NCBI RefSeq assembly: GCF_945952405.1
Contig: NZ_CAMFIA010000009.1
Span: 62,001-126,000, forward strand
Length of the DNA: 64,000 bases
Direction of reading: 5' to 3'
DNA from: an uncultured Stenotrophomonas sp.
GTDB lineage: Bacteria > Pseudomonadota > Gammaproteobacteria > Xanthomonadales > Xanthomonadaceae
Part shown: positions 20,629-29,864 of the stretch, piece after piece
How the letters are laid out: each line of letters starts with the position of its first letter
Numbering within the stretch: position 1 is the stretch's first letter
Program-made: the position numbers and the translations under genes
Notes under the pieces: generated by a model
Databases searched by the model: none
The model's input: the letters and a program-made list of their open reading frames with translations, nothing else
What the model was told of the DNA's origin: nothing

Positions 20629-21942
20629 ATGCCGATCTCCGCAACGCCCCGTCCATCGGGTTCTTCGGGCAACGCACCCGCCGTCACCAACGGCAAGGCG
20701 CTGGCTGTCGTCACCACGATCTTCTTCATGTGGGGCTTCCTGACCTGCCTCAATGACATCCTCATCCCGCACCTGAAGGCAGTGTTCGAACTGAACTACG
20801 CCAAGGCGATGCTGGTGCAGTTCACCTTCTTCGGCACCTATTTCCTGATGTCGTTGCCGGCGGGGCGCCTGGTCGCCGCACTGGGTTACAAGAAGGGCAT
20901 CGTGGCCGGCCTGGTGATCGCCGGCATCGGCGCGCTGGGCTTCTGGCCGGCGGCCGAGTTGCGCGTGTACGGCGCCTTCCTCGGCGCACTGTTCGTGCTG
21001 GCCACCGGCATCACCGTGCTGCAGGTCGCGGCCAACCCCTATGTCGCGCTGCTGGGTCCGGAGCAGACCAGTTCCAGCCGCCTGACCCTGGCGCAGGCGC
21101 TGAACTCGCTCGGTACGGCCATTGCGCCGATCTTCGGCGGCATGCTGATCCTGTCCAATACGGTCAAGAGCGCTGACGACATCGCGGCACTGCCGGCGGC
21201 CGAGCAGCTGGCCTACCGTGCCGCCGAAGCACAGGCCGTGCAGGGCCCGTACGTGGGCCTGGCGGTGGCGCTGGTACTGCTGGCGCTGTTCGTGTTCCTG
21301 TTCCGCCTGCCGGCGCTGAGCGATGCCACCGAACAGGCCGACCAGGGCCATCACCACAGCTACCTGGATGCACTGCGCAAGCGCCATCTGCTGCTGGGCG
21401 TGCTGGGCATCTTCTTCTACGTGGGCGCCGAAGTATCGATTGGCAGCTTCCTGGTCAACTACCTGTCGATGCCGAACATCGGCGGCTTCAGCGAACAGGA
21501 AGCCACGCACTACGTGTCGGCCTACTGGACGATGGCGATGATCGGCCGCTTTGCCGGTTCGGCACTGCTGGCACGCTTCTCGCCCAGCCGGCTGCTGGCG
21601 ATCTTCGCGCTGGTCAATGTCGGGCTGCTGACGCTGACCATGATGAGCGCGGGCAACGTCGCGCTGTACTCGGTGGTGGCCATCGGCCTGTTCAACTCGA
21701 TCATGTTCCCGACCATCTTCGCGCTGAGCATCGAGCGCCTCGGCCCGCTGACCAACAAGGGTTCCAGCCTGCTGATCATGGCCATCGTCGGCGGCGCGGT
21801 GGTGCCGTACCTGCAGGGCGTGCTGGCCGACCATATCGGCGTGCAGGCCAGCTTCATCCTGCCGTTGCTGTGCTACGGCTACATCATTTTCTACGGACTG
21901 GTCGGCGCGCGTACGCCGGCCTCCGCAACGCAGGGAGGCTGA
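20629..21942 (+). CDS. FHS-type sugar:proton symporter (FucP/GluP family), probable mannose permease
   Basis: 437-aa inner-membrane protein with about 12 predicted helices of the fucose-glucose-galactose (FHS) branch of the major facilitator superfamily. Family motifs are FFMWGFLTCLNDILIPHLK in helix 1 and GITVLQVAANPYVALLGP in mid-protein. The substrate is inferred from neighbours: mannokinase and mannose isomerase follow within 8 bases. Glucose or fructose transport is also possible, since GluP-type members carry these. A 20-residue polar N-terminus precedes helix 1. Confidence 0.85.
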   Translation: MPISATPRPSGSSGNAPAVTNGKALAVVTTIFFMWGFLTCLNDILIPHLKAVFELNYAKAMLVQFTFFGTYFLMSLPAGRLVAALGYKKGIVAGLVIAGIGALGFWPAAELRVYGAFLGALFVLATGITVLQVAANPYVALLGPEQTSSSRLTLAQALNSLGTAIAPIFGGMLILSNTVKSADDIAALPAAEQLAYRAAEAQAVQGPYVGLAVALVLLALFVFLFRLPALSDATEQADQGHHHSYLDALRKRHLLLGVLGIFFYVGAEVSIGSFLVNYLSMPNIGGFSEQEATHYVSAYWTMAMIGRFAGSALLARFSPSRLLAIFALVNVGLLTLTMMSAGNVALYSVVAIGLFNSIMFPTIFALSIERLGPLTNKGSSLLIMAIVGGAVVPYLQGVLADHIGVQASFILPLLCYGYIIFYGLVGARTPASATQGG

Positions 21943-21949
21943 GTCCGGA

Positions 21950-22945
21950 ATGGGTGCCATTGTCTGCTTCGGCGAAATTTTGATCGATCTACTAGCGCAG
22001 CCGCCGGCCTCGGCCGACACCCCGCGCGCGTTCCTGCAGTACGCCGGCGGTGCGCCGGCCAACGTCGCCGTGGCGGCCGCGCGGCTGGGTGCGAAGACCC
22101 AGTTCGTCGGCATGCTGGGCCGTGACATGTTCGGTGACTTCCTGGCCGACAGCCTGGTCGAGCACGGCGTCGGTACCGACTACATCGCGCGCACCGACGC
22201 GGCCAAGACCGCGCTGGCCTTTGTCGCCCTCGATGCCGGTGGCGAGCGCAGCTTCAGTTTCTACCGCCCGCCGGCGGCCGACCTGCTGTTCCGTGACAGC
22301 GATTTCCAGGCGGCGTGCTTCGACAGCGCGCAGTGCTTCCACGTCTGCTCCAACAGCCTGACCGAGCCGGCCATCGCCGAAGCCACCTTCGCCGGCATGG
22401 ACCGCGCGCGGGCCGCCGGTGCGGTGGTCAGCCTCGACCTCAACCTGCGCCCGGCCCTGTGGCCGATTGACATCGATCCGGCGCCGCGCCTGTGGCAGGC
22501 ACTGGAGCGGGCCGACCTGGTCAAGCTGTCGCGCGAGGAGCTGGACTACCTGGCGGCCCCGCTCGGCGCCGATGGCGAGGCGGCGGTGCTGCGGCGCCTG
22601 CTGGCTGCGCAGGCGCGCTGGGTGATTGTCACCGACGGTGCGGCGACGCTGCACTGGTATACCCGCGACAACCACGGCACGGTCTCCAGCTTCCGCGTGG
22701 CCGCGGTGGACACCACCGCGGCCGGCGATGCGTTCGTCGGTGGCGTGCTGGTCGGCCTGCTCGAGCGGGGCGGCGCCGGTGCGGGCTTCGCTGCGTTCTG
22801 CCAGGACCCCGAAGCGATTACCGCGACGCTGCGCTTCGCAGCCGCCGTCGGTGCGCTGGCTGTTACCCGCAAGGGCGCGTTCGCCGCGATGCCCTCGCTC
22901 GATGAAGTGCAGCAACTGCTGCAGGCACAGGACATTCCCGCATGA
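21950..22945 (+). CDS. manK: PfkB family sugar kinase (fructokinase/mannokinase)
   Basis: 331-aa ribokinase-fold enzyme. The N-terminal CFGEILIDL and YAGGAPANVAVAAARLG (PfkB signature 1) bind sugar. The C-terminal signature reads VDTTAAGDAFVGGVL, where the catalytic Asp is kept but the usual DTTGAGD glycine is Ala. It is most similar in layout to fructokinases. Placed between the permease and the mannose isomerase, it would phosphorylate the fructose made from mannose (giving fructose 6-phosphate), or mannose itself. Its last bases overlap the isomerase start (ATGA), so the two are translationally coupled. Confidence 0.86.
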   Translation: MGAIVCFGEILIDLLAQPPASADTPRAFLQYAGGAPANVAVAAARLGAKTQFVGMLGRDMFGDFLADSLVEHGVGTDYIARTDAAKTALAFVALDAGGERSFSFYRPPAADLLFRDSDFQAACFDSAQCFHVCSNSLTEPAIAEATFAGMDRARAAGAVVSLDLNLRPALWPIDIDPAPRLWQALERADLVKLSREELDYLAAPLGADGEAAVLRRLLAAQARWVIVTDGAATLHWYTRDNHGTVSSFRVAAVDTTAAGDAFVGGVLVGLLERGGAGAGFAAFCQDPEAITATLRFAAAVGALAVTRKGAFAAMPSLDEVQQLLQAQDIPA

Positions 22946-24168
22946 GCACCTCGCCCGATTTCCGTTCGCCCGCCTTCCTGCGTGCGCACATCGCCGACAC
23001 GATGGCGTTCTACCACCCGCGCTGCATCGACCCGAACGGTGGCTTCTTCCACTATTTCCGTGATGACGGCAGCATCTACGATGCCAGCCATCGCCATCTG
23101 GTGAGCAGCACCCGTTTCGTCTTCGACTATGCGATGGCCTACCGCGAATTCGGCAATGCCGAGTATCGCGAGGCGGTCGAGCACGGCGTGCGCTACCTGC
23201 GTGAGGTGCACCGCAACCCGGCAACCGGTGGCTATGCCTGGACCCTGCGCGATGGCAAGGTCGAGGACGACATGAACCACTGCTACGGCGTTGCGTTCGT
23301 GCTGCTGGCCTACAGCTGCGCGCTGAAGGCCGGCGTCGAGCAGGCGCGCGCATGGATGGACGAGACCTGGCAGCTGCTGGAGGCGCGCTTCTGGGAGCCG
23401 CAGCACGGCCTGTACAAGGACGAGGCCGACGGCCAGTGGAACTTCACCGGCTACCGTGGCCAGAACGCCAACATGCACATGTGCGAGGCGATGCTGGCTG
23501 CGTTCGAGGCCAGCGGCGAGCAGCGCTACCTTGAGCGCGCGCTGCAGCTGGCCGACAACATGACCCGTCGCCAGGCGGCCAAGGCTGGTGGCCTGGTCTG
23601 GGAACATTACGATGTGAACTGGGAGATCGACTGGGACTACAACCTGGATGATCCCAAGCACCTGTTCCGTCCGTGGGGCTTCCAGCCGGGGCATCAGACC
23701 GAATGGGCCAAGCTGCTGCTGATCCTCGATCGCCACGTGCAGGCCGACTGGCTGCTGCCGACCGCGCAACACTTGTTCGACGTGGCCGTGGCGCGCAGCT
23801 GGGACGAGGCCCGTGGTGGTCTGTACTACGGTTTCGCACCGGAAGCGCGCCGCCAGCCGGGCATGCAGGGGGCGGCGATCGGCGGCGACAGTTTCGTCTG
23901 CGATGACGACAAGTACTTCTGGGTACAGGCAGAAACCCTCGCCACCGCCGCGCTGATGGCCGCGCGTACCGGCGATGAGCGTTACTGGCAGTGGTACGAC
24001 CGCCTGTGGGCATATTCGTGGGAGCACTTCGTCGATCACCGGTACGGTGCGTGGTTCCGCATCCTCGATGCCGACAACCGCAAGTACAGCGACGAGAAGA
24101 GCCCGGCCGGCAAGGTCGACTACCACACGATGGGCGCCTGCTACGAAGTGCTGAACGTCGTGCGTTGA
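22942..24168 (+). CDS. manI: AGE family isomerase, probable D-mannose isomerase
   Basis: 408-aa (alpha/alpha)6-barrel protein of the N-acylglucosamine 2-epimerase superfamily. Key stretches are FYHPRCIDPNGGFFHYFRDD, NMHMCEAMLAAFE, DWDYNLDDPKHLFRPWG and QPGHQTEWAKLLL, which hold the active-site His and Arg residues. Among family members (GlcNAc epimerase, cellobiose epimerase, sulfoquinovose isomerase, mannose isomerase) the pairing with a fructokinase-type ManK favours mannose to fructose isomerisation. It starts at an ATG overlapping the manK stop. Confidence 0.85.
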   Translation: MSTSPDFRSPAFLRAHIADTMAFYHPRCIDPNGGFFHYFRDDGSIYDASHRHLVSSTRFVFDYAMAYREFGNAEYREAVEHGVRYLREVHRNPATGGYAWTLRDGKVEDDMNHCYGVAFVLLAYSCALKAGVEQARAWMDETWQLLEARFWEPQHGLYKDEADGQWNFTGYRGQNANMHMCEAMLAAFEASGEQRYLERALQLADNMTRRQAAKAGGLVWEHYDVNWEIDWDYNLDDPKHLFRPWGFQPGHQTEWAKLLLILDRHVQADWLLPTAQHLFDVAVARSWDEARGGLYYGFAPEARRQPGMQGAAIGGDSFVCDDDKYFWVQAETLATAALMAARTGDERYWQWYDRLWAYSWEHFVDHRYGAWFRILDADNRKYSDEKSPAGKVDYHTMGACYEVLNVVR

Positions 24169-24187
24169 AGCATGCCCGGCCAATGCA

Positions 24188-24210
24188 GTAGCGCCGGGCC
24201 ATGCCTGGCA
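24188..24210 (+). repeat. GTAG REP hairpin between manI and the beta-mannosidase
   Basis: GTAGCGCCGGGCCATGCCTGGC: GTAG head and an imperfect GCCGGGC/GCCTGGC hairpin. It is the first of a tandem pair. Confidence 0.75.
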
Positions 24211-24221
24211 GGCCGACACCG

Positions 24222-24244
24222 GTAGCGCCGGGCCCAGCCCGGCG
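24222..24244 (+). repeat. Second GTAG REP hairpin before the beta-mannosidase
   Basis: GTAG then the perfect inverted repeat CGCCGGGC / GCCCGGCG with a short loop, 19 bases before the chosen GTG start. The pair may stabilise the upstream mRNA or modulate expression of the last gene of the operon. Confidence 0.75.
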
Positions 24245-24263
24245 GATAGAACAGGAGCATCAC

Positions 24264-26882
24264 GTGCATCGCCTTTCCCTCGTTGTCCGTCTGCTCCTGC
24301 TGCTGGTCGCAGCCCTTTCCCTGCCCGTGGCTGCGGCGCCGCTGCAGGCGCAATGGGAATTCCGCATGCTGCCCGGCGACGCCGAAGGCGCCGCGCATCC
24401 GGGCCTGCAGCAGTGGCGCACGGCGAAGGTTCCAGGCAGCGTGCATACCGACCTGCTGGCCCACGCGCTGATCCGTGATCCCTACGTCGGCGCGGCGGAG
24501 GGCGAGCTGCAATGGATCGGCCTGGCCGCCTGGGAGTACCGCGCGCGCTTCGATGTGGACGCCGCGACGCTGGCCCGGCCGAATGCAGAACTGCGCTTCG
24601 ATGGGCTGGATACCTATGCCGAGGTCAGCCTCAACGGCAAGCCGTTGCTGCGCGCCGACAACGCACACCGCAGCTGGCATGCACGCGTGGAAGGCCGCCT
24701 GCGCGCCACCGGCAATGAGCTGCGGATCGTGTTCCGCTCACCGATCCGTACCCTGTTGCCGGGCGTGCAGGCGATGCCGCACAAGATCGCCGGCAACTAC
24801 CCGTCGCCGTATGGCGACGAGCCGAAGGATGCGATGGTCGGCAACTTCGCGCGCAAGCCGGCCTACCATTTCGGTTGGGACTGGGGCCCGCGCTATGTCA
24901 CCGCCGGGGTCTGGCGCAACGTGGATCTGCAGGCATGGGATGCGCATCGGGTGACCGACCTGGCGGTGCGCACCGATGCACTGGACGCGCAGCAGGCAAC
25001 GCTGGCGGTCCTGCTGCAGGTGGAGCAGGGTGCTGCCGCAGGTTCGGCCCGGGTTGACCTGGACGTACGCGATCCGGAGGGGCGCAGCGTCGCCCGGCTG
25101 CAGCGCAGCGTGCTGCTCAAACCCGGCCACAACAGCCTTGAACTGCCGGTGCAACTGGTCACGCCGCGGCGCTGGTGGCCGGTCGGCCACGGCGCACAGG
25201 ACCGCTACACGGTCCAGGCACGGCTGGACGGTGGCGCCGACGCCACCCAGGTCCGCGAACAGCGGATCGGCCTGCGTACGGTCGAGCTGCGCCGCGAGAA
25301 GGACGACAAGGGCGGCCAGGGCTTTGCCTTCGTCATCAATGGCGTACCGGTCTTCGCCAAGGGCGCCAACGTCATTCCGTTCGACGCCTTCCCCGCGCGT
25401 GTGGATCCGGCGCGGTTGCGGCAGGTCCTGACCGCCGCGCGCGATGCCAACATGAACATGCTGCGCAACTGGGGCGGTGGCTACTACGAGGACGATGCCT
25501 TCTTCGATATCGCCGATGAGCTGGGGTTGCTGGTCTGGCAGGACTTCATGTTCGGTGGTGGCATGCAGCCCGGCTATGAGCCGGCGTTCCGCGCAAACGT
25601 GGTGGCCGAGGCCCGCGACAACGTGCGCCGCCTGCGCCACCACCCCAGCATCGTGCTGTGGTGTGGCAACAACGAAGAGGAAACCGCCTGGAAGGACTGG
25701 GGCCACGGCCGCGACCTGAAGGCGGCCGATCCGGCATTCGCGGCCCGGGTTTGGCAGGGCTACGTCGATCTGTTCGGTCATGACCTGCGCCAGGTAGTGG
25801 CTGAAGAGGGCTTGGGTGTTCCGTACTGGTCCAGTTCGCCGGGCAACGACCTGGACGACAAGGCCAATGATTCGACCCGCGGTGACAAGCACTATTGGCA
25901 GGTGTGGGGCAATCCGGCGCTGCCGGTGCAGGCGTATCTGCGCGAGACGCCGCGCTTCATGTCCGAGTACGGGCTGCAGGCCTGGCCGTCGGTGGCCACG
26001 GTGGACCAGATCGCCACCCGTGCCGAGCAGCGCATCGACAGCCCGGTGATCCGCGCGCACCAGAAATTCATGGCGGGCGAGGGCAACAGCCGCCTGCTGC
26101 ACTACATCGAGCTGGGCTACGGCACGCCGAAGGACTTCGAGGACTTCGTGTACCTGAGCCAGGTGATGCAGGCCGACGGCATCGCGCTGGCCGCGCTGCA
26201 CCACCGTGCCTCGCGGCCGTACACGATGGGCTCGCTGTACTGGCAGCTCAACGATGTCTGGCCGGGTGCTTCATGGTCCAGCGTGGACTACTTCGGTCGC
26301 TGGAAGGCGTTGCACTTTGCCGCGCGGCGTTTCTTCGCGCCGGTTGCGGTGGCGGCGCTGCGCGACGAAGGCAGCACGCGGGTGCACCTGCTCAACGATG
26401 GTGCCGCGCAGGATGCGCGCTGGCGGCTGCAGGTGATCGATGTGGATGGCAAGGTGCTGCGCCGCCGCGAGGAAGCGGTGACGTTGGCGGCAGCGGGAGT
26501 GACCTCGATCGGCGACTTCAGTGACGCGGCGCTGCTGGCCGGTGCCGACCCGACGCGTACGCTGGCCGTGTTCGAACTGCTACAGGATGGCCGGGTGAGT
26601 GGTCGCCAGGTGGTCGGTTTCGTCGAAGCCAGGGAGCAGGTGCTGCCGCGGCAGAAGCTGAAGGCGGCGCTGACCCTCGACGGCGACCACTACCGCCTGC
26701 GACTGCAGAGTAGCGGTTTCGTGCGCGCCGCGTGGATCGACTTCGGCGCGCTGGACGTACAGGTCGAAGACAACCTGCTGGACCTGCTGCCGGGTGAAAC
26801 CCGCGATATCGCCGTACGCGGCCCGGTCGACCTCGCCACCCTGCGCGAAGCCCTGAAGCTGAAGACCCTCAACGACCGCTGA
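24264..26882 (+). CDS. GH2 family beta-mannosidase
   Basis: 872-aa exported enzyme removing the core beta-1,4-mannose of N-glycans or mannans. A Sec signal peptide (LVVRLLLLLVAALSLPVAAA) is followed by the sugar-binding domain (about 30-190), Ig-like domains and a TIM barrel. The acid/base Glu lies in WCGNNEEE and the nucleophile Glu in FMSEYGLQAWPS. The GTG at 24264 is preferred: AGGAG stands 6 bases ahead and the signal peptide begins there, whereas an upstream ATG at 24201 would be within a REP. Beta-mannosidase is favoured over beta-galactosidase by the WNGGGYYED-type NWGGGYYEDDAFFD loop and by context. Confidence 0.9.
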   Translation: MHRLSLVVRLLLLLVAALSLPVAAAPLQAQWEFRMLPGDAEGAAHPGLQQWRTAKVPGSVHTDLLAHALIRDPYVGAAEGELQWIGLAAWEYRARFDVDAATLARPNAELRFDGLDTYAEVSLNGKPLLRADNAHRSWHARVEGRLRATGNELRIVFRSPIRTLLPGVQAMPHKIAGNYPSPYGDEPKDAMVGNFARKPAYHFGWDWGPRYVTAGVWRNVDLQAWDAHRVTDLAVRTDALDAQQATLAVLLQVEQGAAAGSARVDLDVRDPEGRSVARLQRSVLLKPGHNSLELPVQLVTPRRWWPVGHGAQDRYTVQARLDGGADATQVREQRIGLRTVELRREKDDKGGQGFAFVINGVPVFAKGANVIPFDAFPARVDPARLRQVLTAARDANMNMLRNWGGGYYEDDAFFDIADELGLLVWQDFMFGGGMQPGYEPAFRANVVAEARDNVRRLRHHPSIVLWCGNNEEETAWKDWGHGRDLKAADPAFAARVWQGYVDLFGHDLRQVVAEEGLGVPYWSSSPGNDLDDKANDSTRGDKHYWQVWGNPALPVQAYLRETPRFMSEYGLQAWPSVATVDQIATRAEQRIDSPVIRAHQKFMAGEGNSRLLHYIELGYGTPKDFEDFVYLSQVMQADGIALAALHHRASRPYTMGSLYWQLNDVWPGASWSSVDYFGRWKALHFAARRFFAPVAVAALRDEGSTRVHLLNDGAAQDARWRLQVIDVDGKVLRRREEAVTLAAAGVTSIGDFSDAALLAGADPTRTLAVFELLQDGRVSGRQVVGFVEAREQVLPRQKLKAALTLDGDHYRLRLQSSGFVRAAWIDFGALDVQVEDNLLDLLPGETRDIAVRGPVDLATLREALKLKTLNDR

Positions 26883-26885
26883 GCA

Positions 26886-26952
26886 AAAAAGGGGACGGAG
26901 GGGATTAAGTCGTTTGTGGCACAAACGACTTAATCCCCTCCGTCCCCTTTTT
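26886..26952. terminator. 67-bp inverted-repeat bidirectional terminator, copy 1
   Basis: Two perfect 33-bp arms (26886-26918 and 26920-26952) around one central G. The outer ends are AAAAAGGGGACGG and CCGTCCCCTTTTT, so each strand reads as a hairpin followed by five T. It lies between the convergent beta-mannosidase and mtnC genes. An almost identical copy is at 34607-34673. Confidence 0.88.
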
Positions 26953-26958
26953 GTTTGC

Positions 26959-27654
26959 CTACAGCTGGATCTGCTGGAAGTTCTCGACGCGGTCGTGGCC
27001 GTTGGCGGCCTGGCCGGTGCGCGGCAGCGGGTAGTCGTCGAGGCGGTCGATCAGACGGGTCTGCAGGCCGGCTTCGCGGGCGGCGTCCAGTTCCTCGACC
27101 ACGTCGGACAGGAACAGGATCTCGCCGGCCGGCACGCCGATCGCCTGCACGATGCGGCGGTAGCTGTCGGCGTCACGCTTGCCACCGATCTCGGTATCGA
27201 ACCAGCCCGACACCAGCGGGCTGAGGTCACCGGCATCGCTGAAACCGAAGAACAGCTTCTGCGCCGGCACCGAACCGGAGGAGTACACGTACAGCGGCAG
27301 GCCGGCGGCGTGCCAGCCCTTCAGCACCGGCGCCACTTCCGGATAGAAGTGCGCGGTGTAGTCGCCGCGGCGGTAGCCGGCGTCCCAGATCAGCCCCTGC
27401 AGCGCCTTCAGCGCGGTGTGCTTGCGGTCCTGGTCGATCCAGCCCTGCAACGTTTCGGCCACCAGGCTGTCCTGGCAGGCGCCACCGATCTCGGTGGCCA
27501 CCGCATCCAGCCAGCGGCGGACCTCCGGCTGCTGGCCGTGCTCGGCGACGAACGCCGGCAATGCCTGGCGGGCATAGGGGAACAGCACGTTCTTGACGAA
27601 CGAAATGCTGCTGGTGGTGCCTTCGATATCGGTCAGGATGACGCGGGGCTGCAT
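26959..27654 (-). CDS. mtnC: Acireductone synthase (enolase-phosphatase E1)
   Basis: 231-aa HAD-superfamily enzyme of the methionine salvage pathway. It enolises and dephosphorylates 2,3-diketo-5-methylthiopentyl-1-phosphate to acireductone. HAD motif 1 is [20 protein letters not shown] (Asp9 nucleophile). Later motifs include [16 protein letters not shown] and [18 protein letters not shown]. The ATG at 27654 directly follows mtnD (3 bases apart), so the two are co-transcribed. It ends 6 bases from the long bidirectional terminator. Confidence 0.95.
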   Translation of the reverse strand: MQPRVILTDIEGTTSSISFVKNVLFPYARQALPAFVAEHGQQPEVRRWLDAVATEIGGACQDSLVAETLQGWIDQDRKHTALKALQGLIWDAGYRRGDYTAHFYPEVAPVLKGWHAAGLPLYVYSSGSVPAQKLFFGFSDAGDLSPLVSGWFDTEIGGKRDADSYRRIVQAIGVPAGEILFLSDVVEELDAAREAGLQTRLIDRLDDYPLPRTGQAANGHDRVENFQQIQL

Positions 27655-27657
27655 GGA

Positions 27658-28215
27658 TCAGGACGCCTGGGTCGGAATGTAGCGGGGGAATTTCTGCGCG
27701 ATGTCGGTGCCGGTGAAGTGACCGACCCAGCCATCCGGCTCGGTGAAGAAGCGGATCGCCACGAAGCTCGGCTCATCGCCCATGTCGAACCAGTGGGTGG
27801 TGCCATCGGGTACGGCGATCAGGTCGTCCTTCACGCACTCGATCTCATAGACCTTGTCGCCCACGTGCAGGGTGAACAGGCCGGAACCTGCGACGAAGAA
27901 GCGCACCTCGTCTTCCTTGTGGAAGTGCTCGTCGAGGAACTTCCTGCGCAGCTCGGCGCGGTTCGGGTTGTCCGGGGCGATCGAGGCCACGTCCACGCTC
28001 TTGAAGCCGCGCTCGGCAACCAGGCGGTCGATGTCGGCGCGGTAAGCGGCGAACACTTCATCCTGGCTGGCACCCGGTGCGACCGGTGCAGTGGCCTGCC
28101 AGCGCTCGAAGGTGACGCCGATCTTGTGCAGCTCGGCAGCGATGACCGCGCCGTCCTGGGTGTCCAGCAGCGGGGATTCGGGGCGGGTGTCGTCGTAGAT
28201 GCGCAGTCGGCTCAT
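27658..28215 (-). CDS. mtnD: Acireductone dioxygenase
   Basis: 185-aa cupin that splits acireductone with O2. With Fe2+ it gives the methionine precursor KMTB plus formate; with Ni2+ it gives an off-pathway product. Metal ligands are visible in [13 protein letters not shown] (two His and the Glu) and the later His of GTTHWFDMG. The protein starts MSRLRIYDD at 28215; longer in-frame extensions upstream are Pro/Arg-rich and not family-like. It lies between mtnB (92 bases upstream) and mtnC. Confidence 0.95.
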   Translation of the reverse strand: MSRLRIYDDTRPESPLLDTQDGAVIAAELHKIGVTFERWQATAPVAPGASQDEVFAAYRADIDRLVAERGFKSVDVASIAPDNPNRAELRRKFLDEHFHKEDEVRFFVAGSGLFTLHVGDKVYEIECVKDDLIAVPDGTTHWFDMGDEPSFVAIRFFTEPDGWVGHFTGTDIAQKFPRYIPTQAS

Positions 28216-28307
28216 GGCGGCAGCTTGAACGTCTCGGGGGAAAGACAGGGTAGCAGGGTGGCGACCCGGCGCAGATTCCGTATCGGCATCTGCACCGGCG
28301 CGTGGGT

Positions 28308-28949
28308 TCAGCGGCGCAGCTTGCGCAGTTCCAGCTCGCAGTGGAACAGGAACTCGAAGGCTTCCAGGTGGCGGCGCGCCTCGGCCATGTCGCGGCCCCA
28401 GGCATACAGGCCGTGACCGTCGATCAGATAGCCCCACAGGGTCTGCCGGTCGAGCAGGTCATCGACCTGCGCCGAGAGCACGTTCATGTCCTGGGTGTTG
28501 GCGAACACCGGCACGTCGATGGCCATCTCGTGGGTGCTGTTGCCGGCGAAGGCCTTCAGCAGCTCGTAGCCTTCCAGGCGGATGTGGCCCTGCGCCGCGT
28601 ACAGGCGCGAGGCAACGGTCTGCACCGGCGAATGGGTGTGCAGCACACAGCCGATGTCCGGGAAGCGCCGGTACAGCTGGGTGTGCAGCAGAGTCTCGGC
28701 GGACGGGCGCAGCGGCCGGCCGACGGCCAGGCCGTCGAAGTCCACCACCATGATGTCGTCCTCGATCAGGCGGCCCTTGTCCTTGCCGGAGACGGTGATC
28801 GCGGCGTGGCGGTCGTCCAGGCGGTGGGAGAAGTTGCTGCTGGTGGCCGGGGTCCAGCCGGCGTGGGCCAGCTCGCGGACGTTGTCGATCAGCAGCTGGG
28901 CCAGTTCGCTCAGGCGCGCGGTGTCGTACGGGAAGGTGGGGGCGTTCAT
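28308..28949 (-). CDS. mtnB: Methylthioribulose-1-phosphate dehydratase
   Basis: 213-aa class II aldolase/adducin-fold enzyme producing the diketo substrate of MtnC. Zn-binding [24 protein letters not shown] (phosphate loop) and the C-terminal [26 protein letters not shown] are characteristic. The start is the ATG at 28949 (MNAPTFPYD). It heads mtnB-mtnD-mtnC; mtnA, mtnK or mtnP and the final transaminase are not in the window. No SAM-responsive leader could be recognised in the 249 bases upstream. Confidence 0.94.
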   Translation of the reverse strand: MNAPTFPYDTARLSELAQLLIDNVRELAHAGWTPATSSNFSHRLDDRHAAITVSGKDKGRLIEDDIMVVDFDGLAVGRPLRPSAETLLHTQLYRRFPDIGCVLHTHSPVQTVASRLYAAQGHIRLEGYELLKAFAGNSTHEMAIDVPVFANTQDMNVLSAQVDDLLDRQTLWGYLIDGHGLYAWGRDMAEARRHLEAFEFLFHCELELRKLRR

Positions 28950-29198
28950 GCTGGCGATTTTACTGGATTCGACCAGCGGCTGAGCCCCTCCTGGCGGGGG
29001 AGAATCAGAATCTGCGACTGACTGGCGCGGGGCGTTGCGCTCGCTCCGTGATCGGGATGTCGCTGGCACTTGGATCGAGGCAGACCTGCCGGTAGATGAA
29101 CAGGCGTTTGGCCTTCTTTGATGAAAGCGATTCCGGGCGTGGACAAGGCTGAAGCATCACCGCCACGATCGAAGCGGCACTGATGAAAGGGGGCTGCC

Positions 29199-29609
29199 AT
29201 GGAAAGGAAGACGGTGCGGTACAGGCTGCTTGCGTGTGCGGCGATGGGCCTGGTGGTGGTGTCCACCAGCGGTTGCGTGACCGAGTGGGTGCCGCGCGCG
29301 AACGCGGCGGATTACAGCTACTCGACCGATTACTGCGCTACGGAGTCGAACGGGCAGTGGCCGGTGAAGAATGAAGTGGCCACGCGAACTGTGTATGTGG
29401 AGAAGCTGGAGAAGTGCAGGGAAGATGACAAGAGCAAGTGCGACGTGGATGGAAAGTACAACCGGGTGCAGCAGCCGGAAATCGAGAGCTACGTGATGGA
29501 TGTCAACCAGAGCAGTCGCCGTGGCGCGTACACAAGTTGCATGTGGTACTGGGGCTGGTCGGAACAGGAACGCTGGCTGTGGCAGCCGAAAGCGGAGACA
29601 TCGCATTGA
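29199..29609 (+). CDS. Cys-rich lipoprotein, family copy 1
   Basis: 136-aa secreted lipoprotein of unknown function. A lipobox (VVVSTSGC, Cys27) ends the signal peptide. The mature part has four cysteines that recur in the paralogue at 29865. The two share WPVxNEVATRTVY, a DGKYN motif after the third Cys, ESY-V-DVN and a final C-M near GW. Two disulfides are likely. The motif A-T-R-T-V-Y and the spacing identify a small tandem family. The gene stands alone behind AAGGGGG and a sequence (GAAAGCGATTCCGGGCGTGG) repeated before copy 2. Confidence 0.75.
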   Translation: MERKTVRYRLLACAAMGLVVVSTSGCVTEWVPRANAADYSYSTDYCATESNGQWPVKNEVATRTVYVEKLEKCREDDKSKCDVDGKYNRVQQPEIESYVMDVNQSSRRGAYTSCMWYWGWSEQERWLWQPKAETSH

Positions 29610-29641
29610 TGCCGCAGCATCACAGGGAAAGGGGAGTGTGG

Positions 29642-29704
29642 ATGGGAATGTGCCTGCGGATGGCCGTTGCTGCGGGGCTTGCGCTGTTGACCGGCGCTGG
29701 AAGA
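29642..29704 (+). pseudogene. Decayed lipoprotein copy (signal-peptide remnant)
   Basis: ATG at 29642 encodes MGMCLRMAVAAGLALLTGAG, closely matching the signal peptide of the fragment at 30332, but the lipobox Cys is lost (GAG for GGC) and the downstream frame has no family motif. DNA identity with 30305-30395 is obvious by eye over about 90 bases, so this is a decayed duplicate between copies 1 and 2. Confidence 0.55.
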
Positions 29705-29864
29705 CAGCGGCCAGGGTTTGGATCGGGGCAAGCCAAGCGCTGGCTGAATGGGGAGGCCAGCGCTCGCGCTGGAAGCGATTCCGGTCGTGGACAGTCTTGC
29801 TGTCGCCAAACACCATCGAAGTGCCGCAGGAGTTCCGACAAGCATCAAGGACAGGAGAACTACG

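Noticed and set aside
21979..21992. ATCGAT-centred sequence at the start of manK
   Set aside because: TTTGATCGATCTAC lies inside the coding frame (EILIDLL), its flanks match the operator poorly, and the 8-base gap to the preceding gene leaves no promoter.
24201..24263. ATG start of the beta-mannosidase at 24201
   Set aside because: It falls in a REP hairpin and would put polar residues before the signal peptide; GTG 24264 has AGGAG at the right distance.
28216..28437. N-terminal extension of mtnD
   Set aside because: Pro/Arg-rich, not family-like, and it overlaps the 3' end of mtnB; the family start MSRLRIYDD is at 28215.
28950..29198. SAM-responsive riboswitch before mtnB
   Set aside because: I looked for SAM-type leader features on the minus strand and could not recognise a conserved core, so none is claimed.
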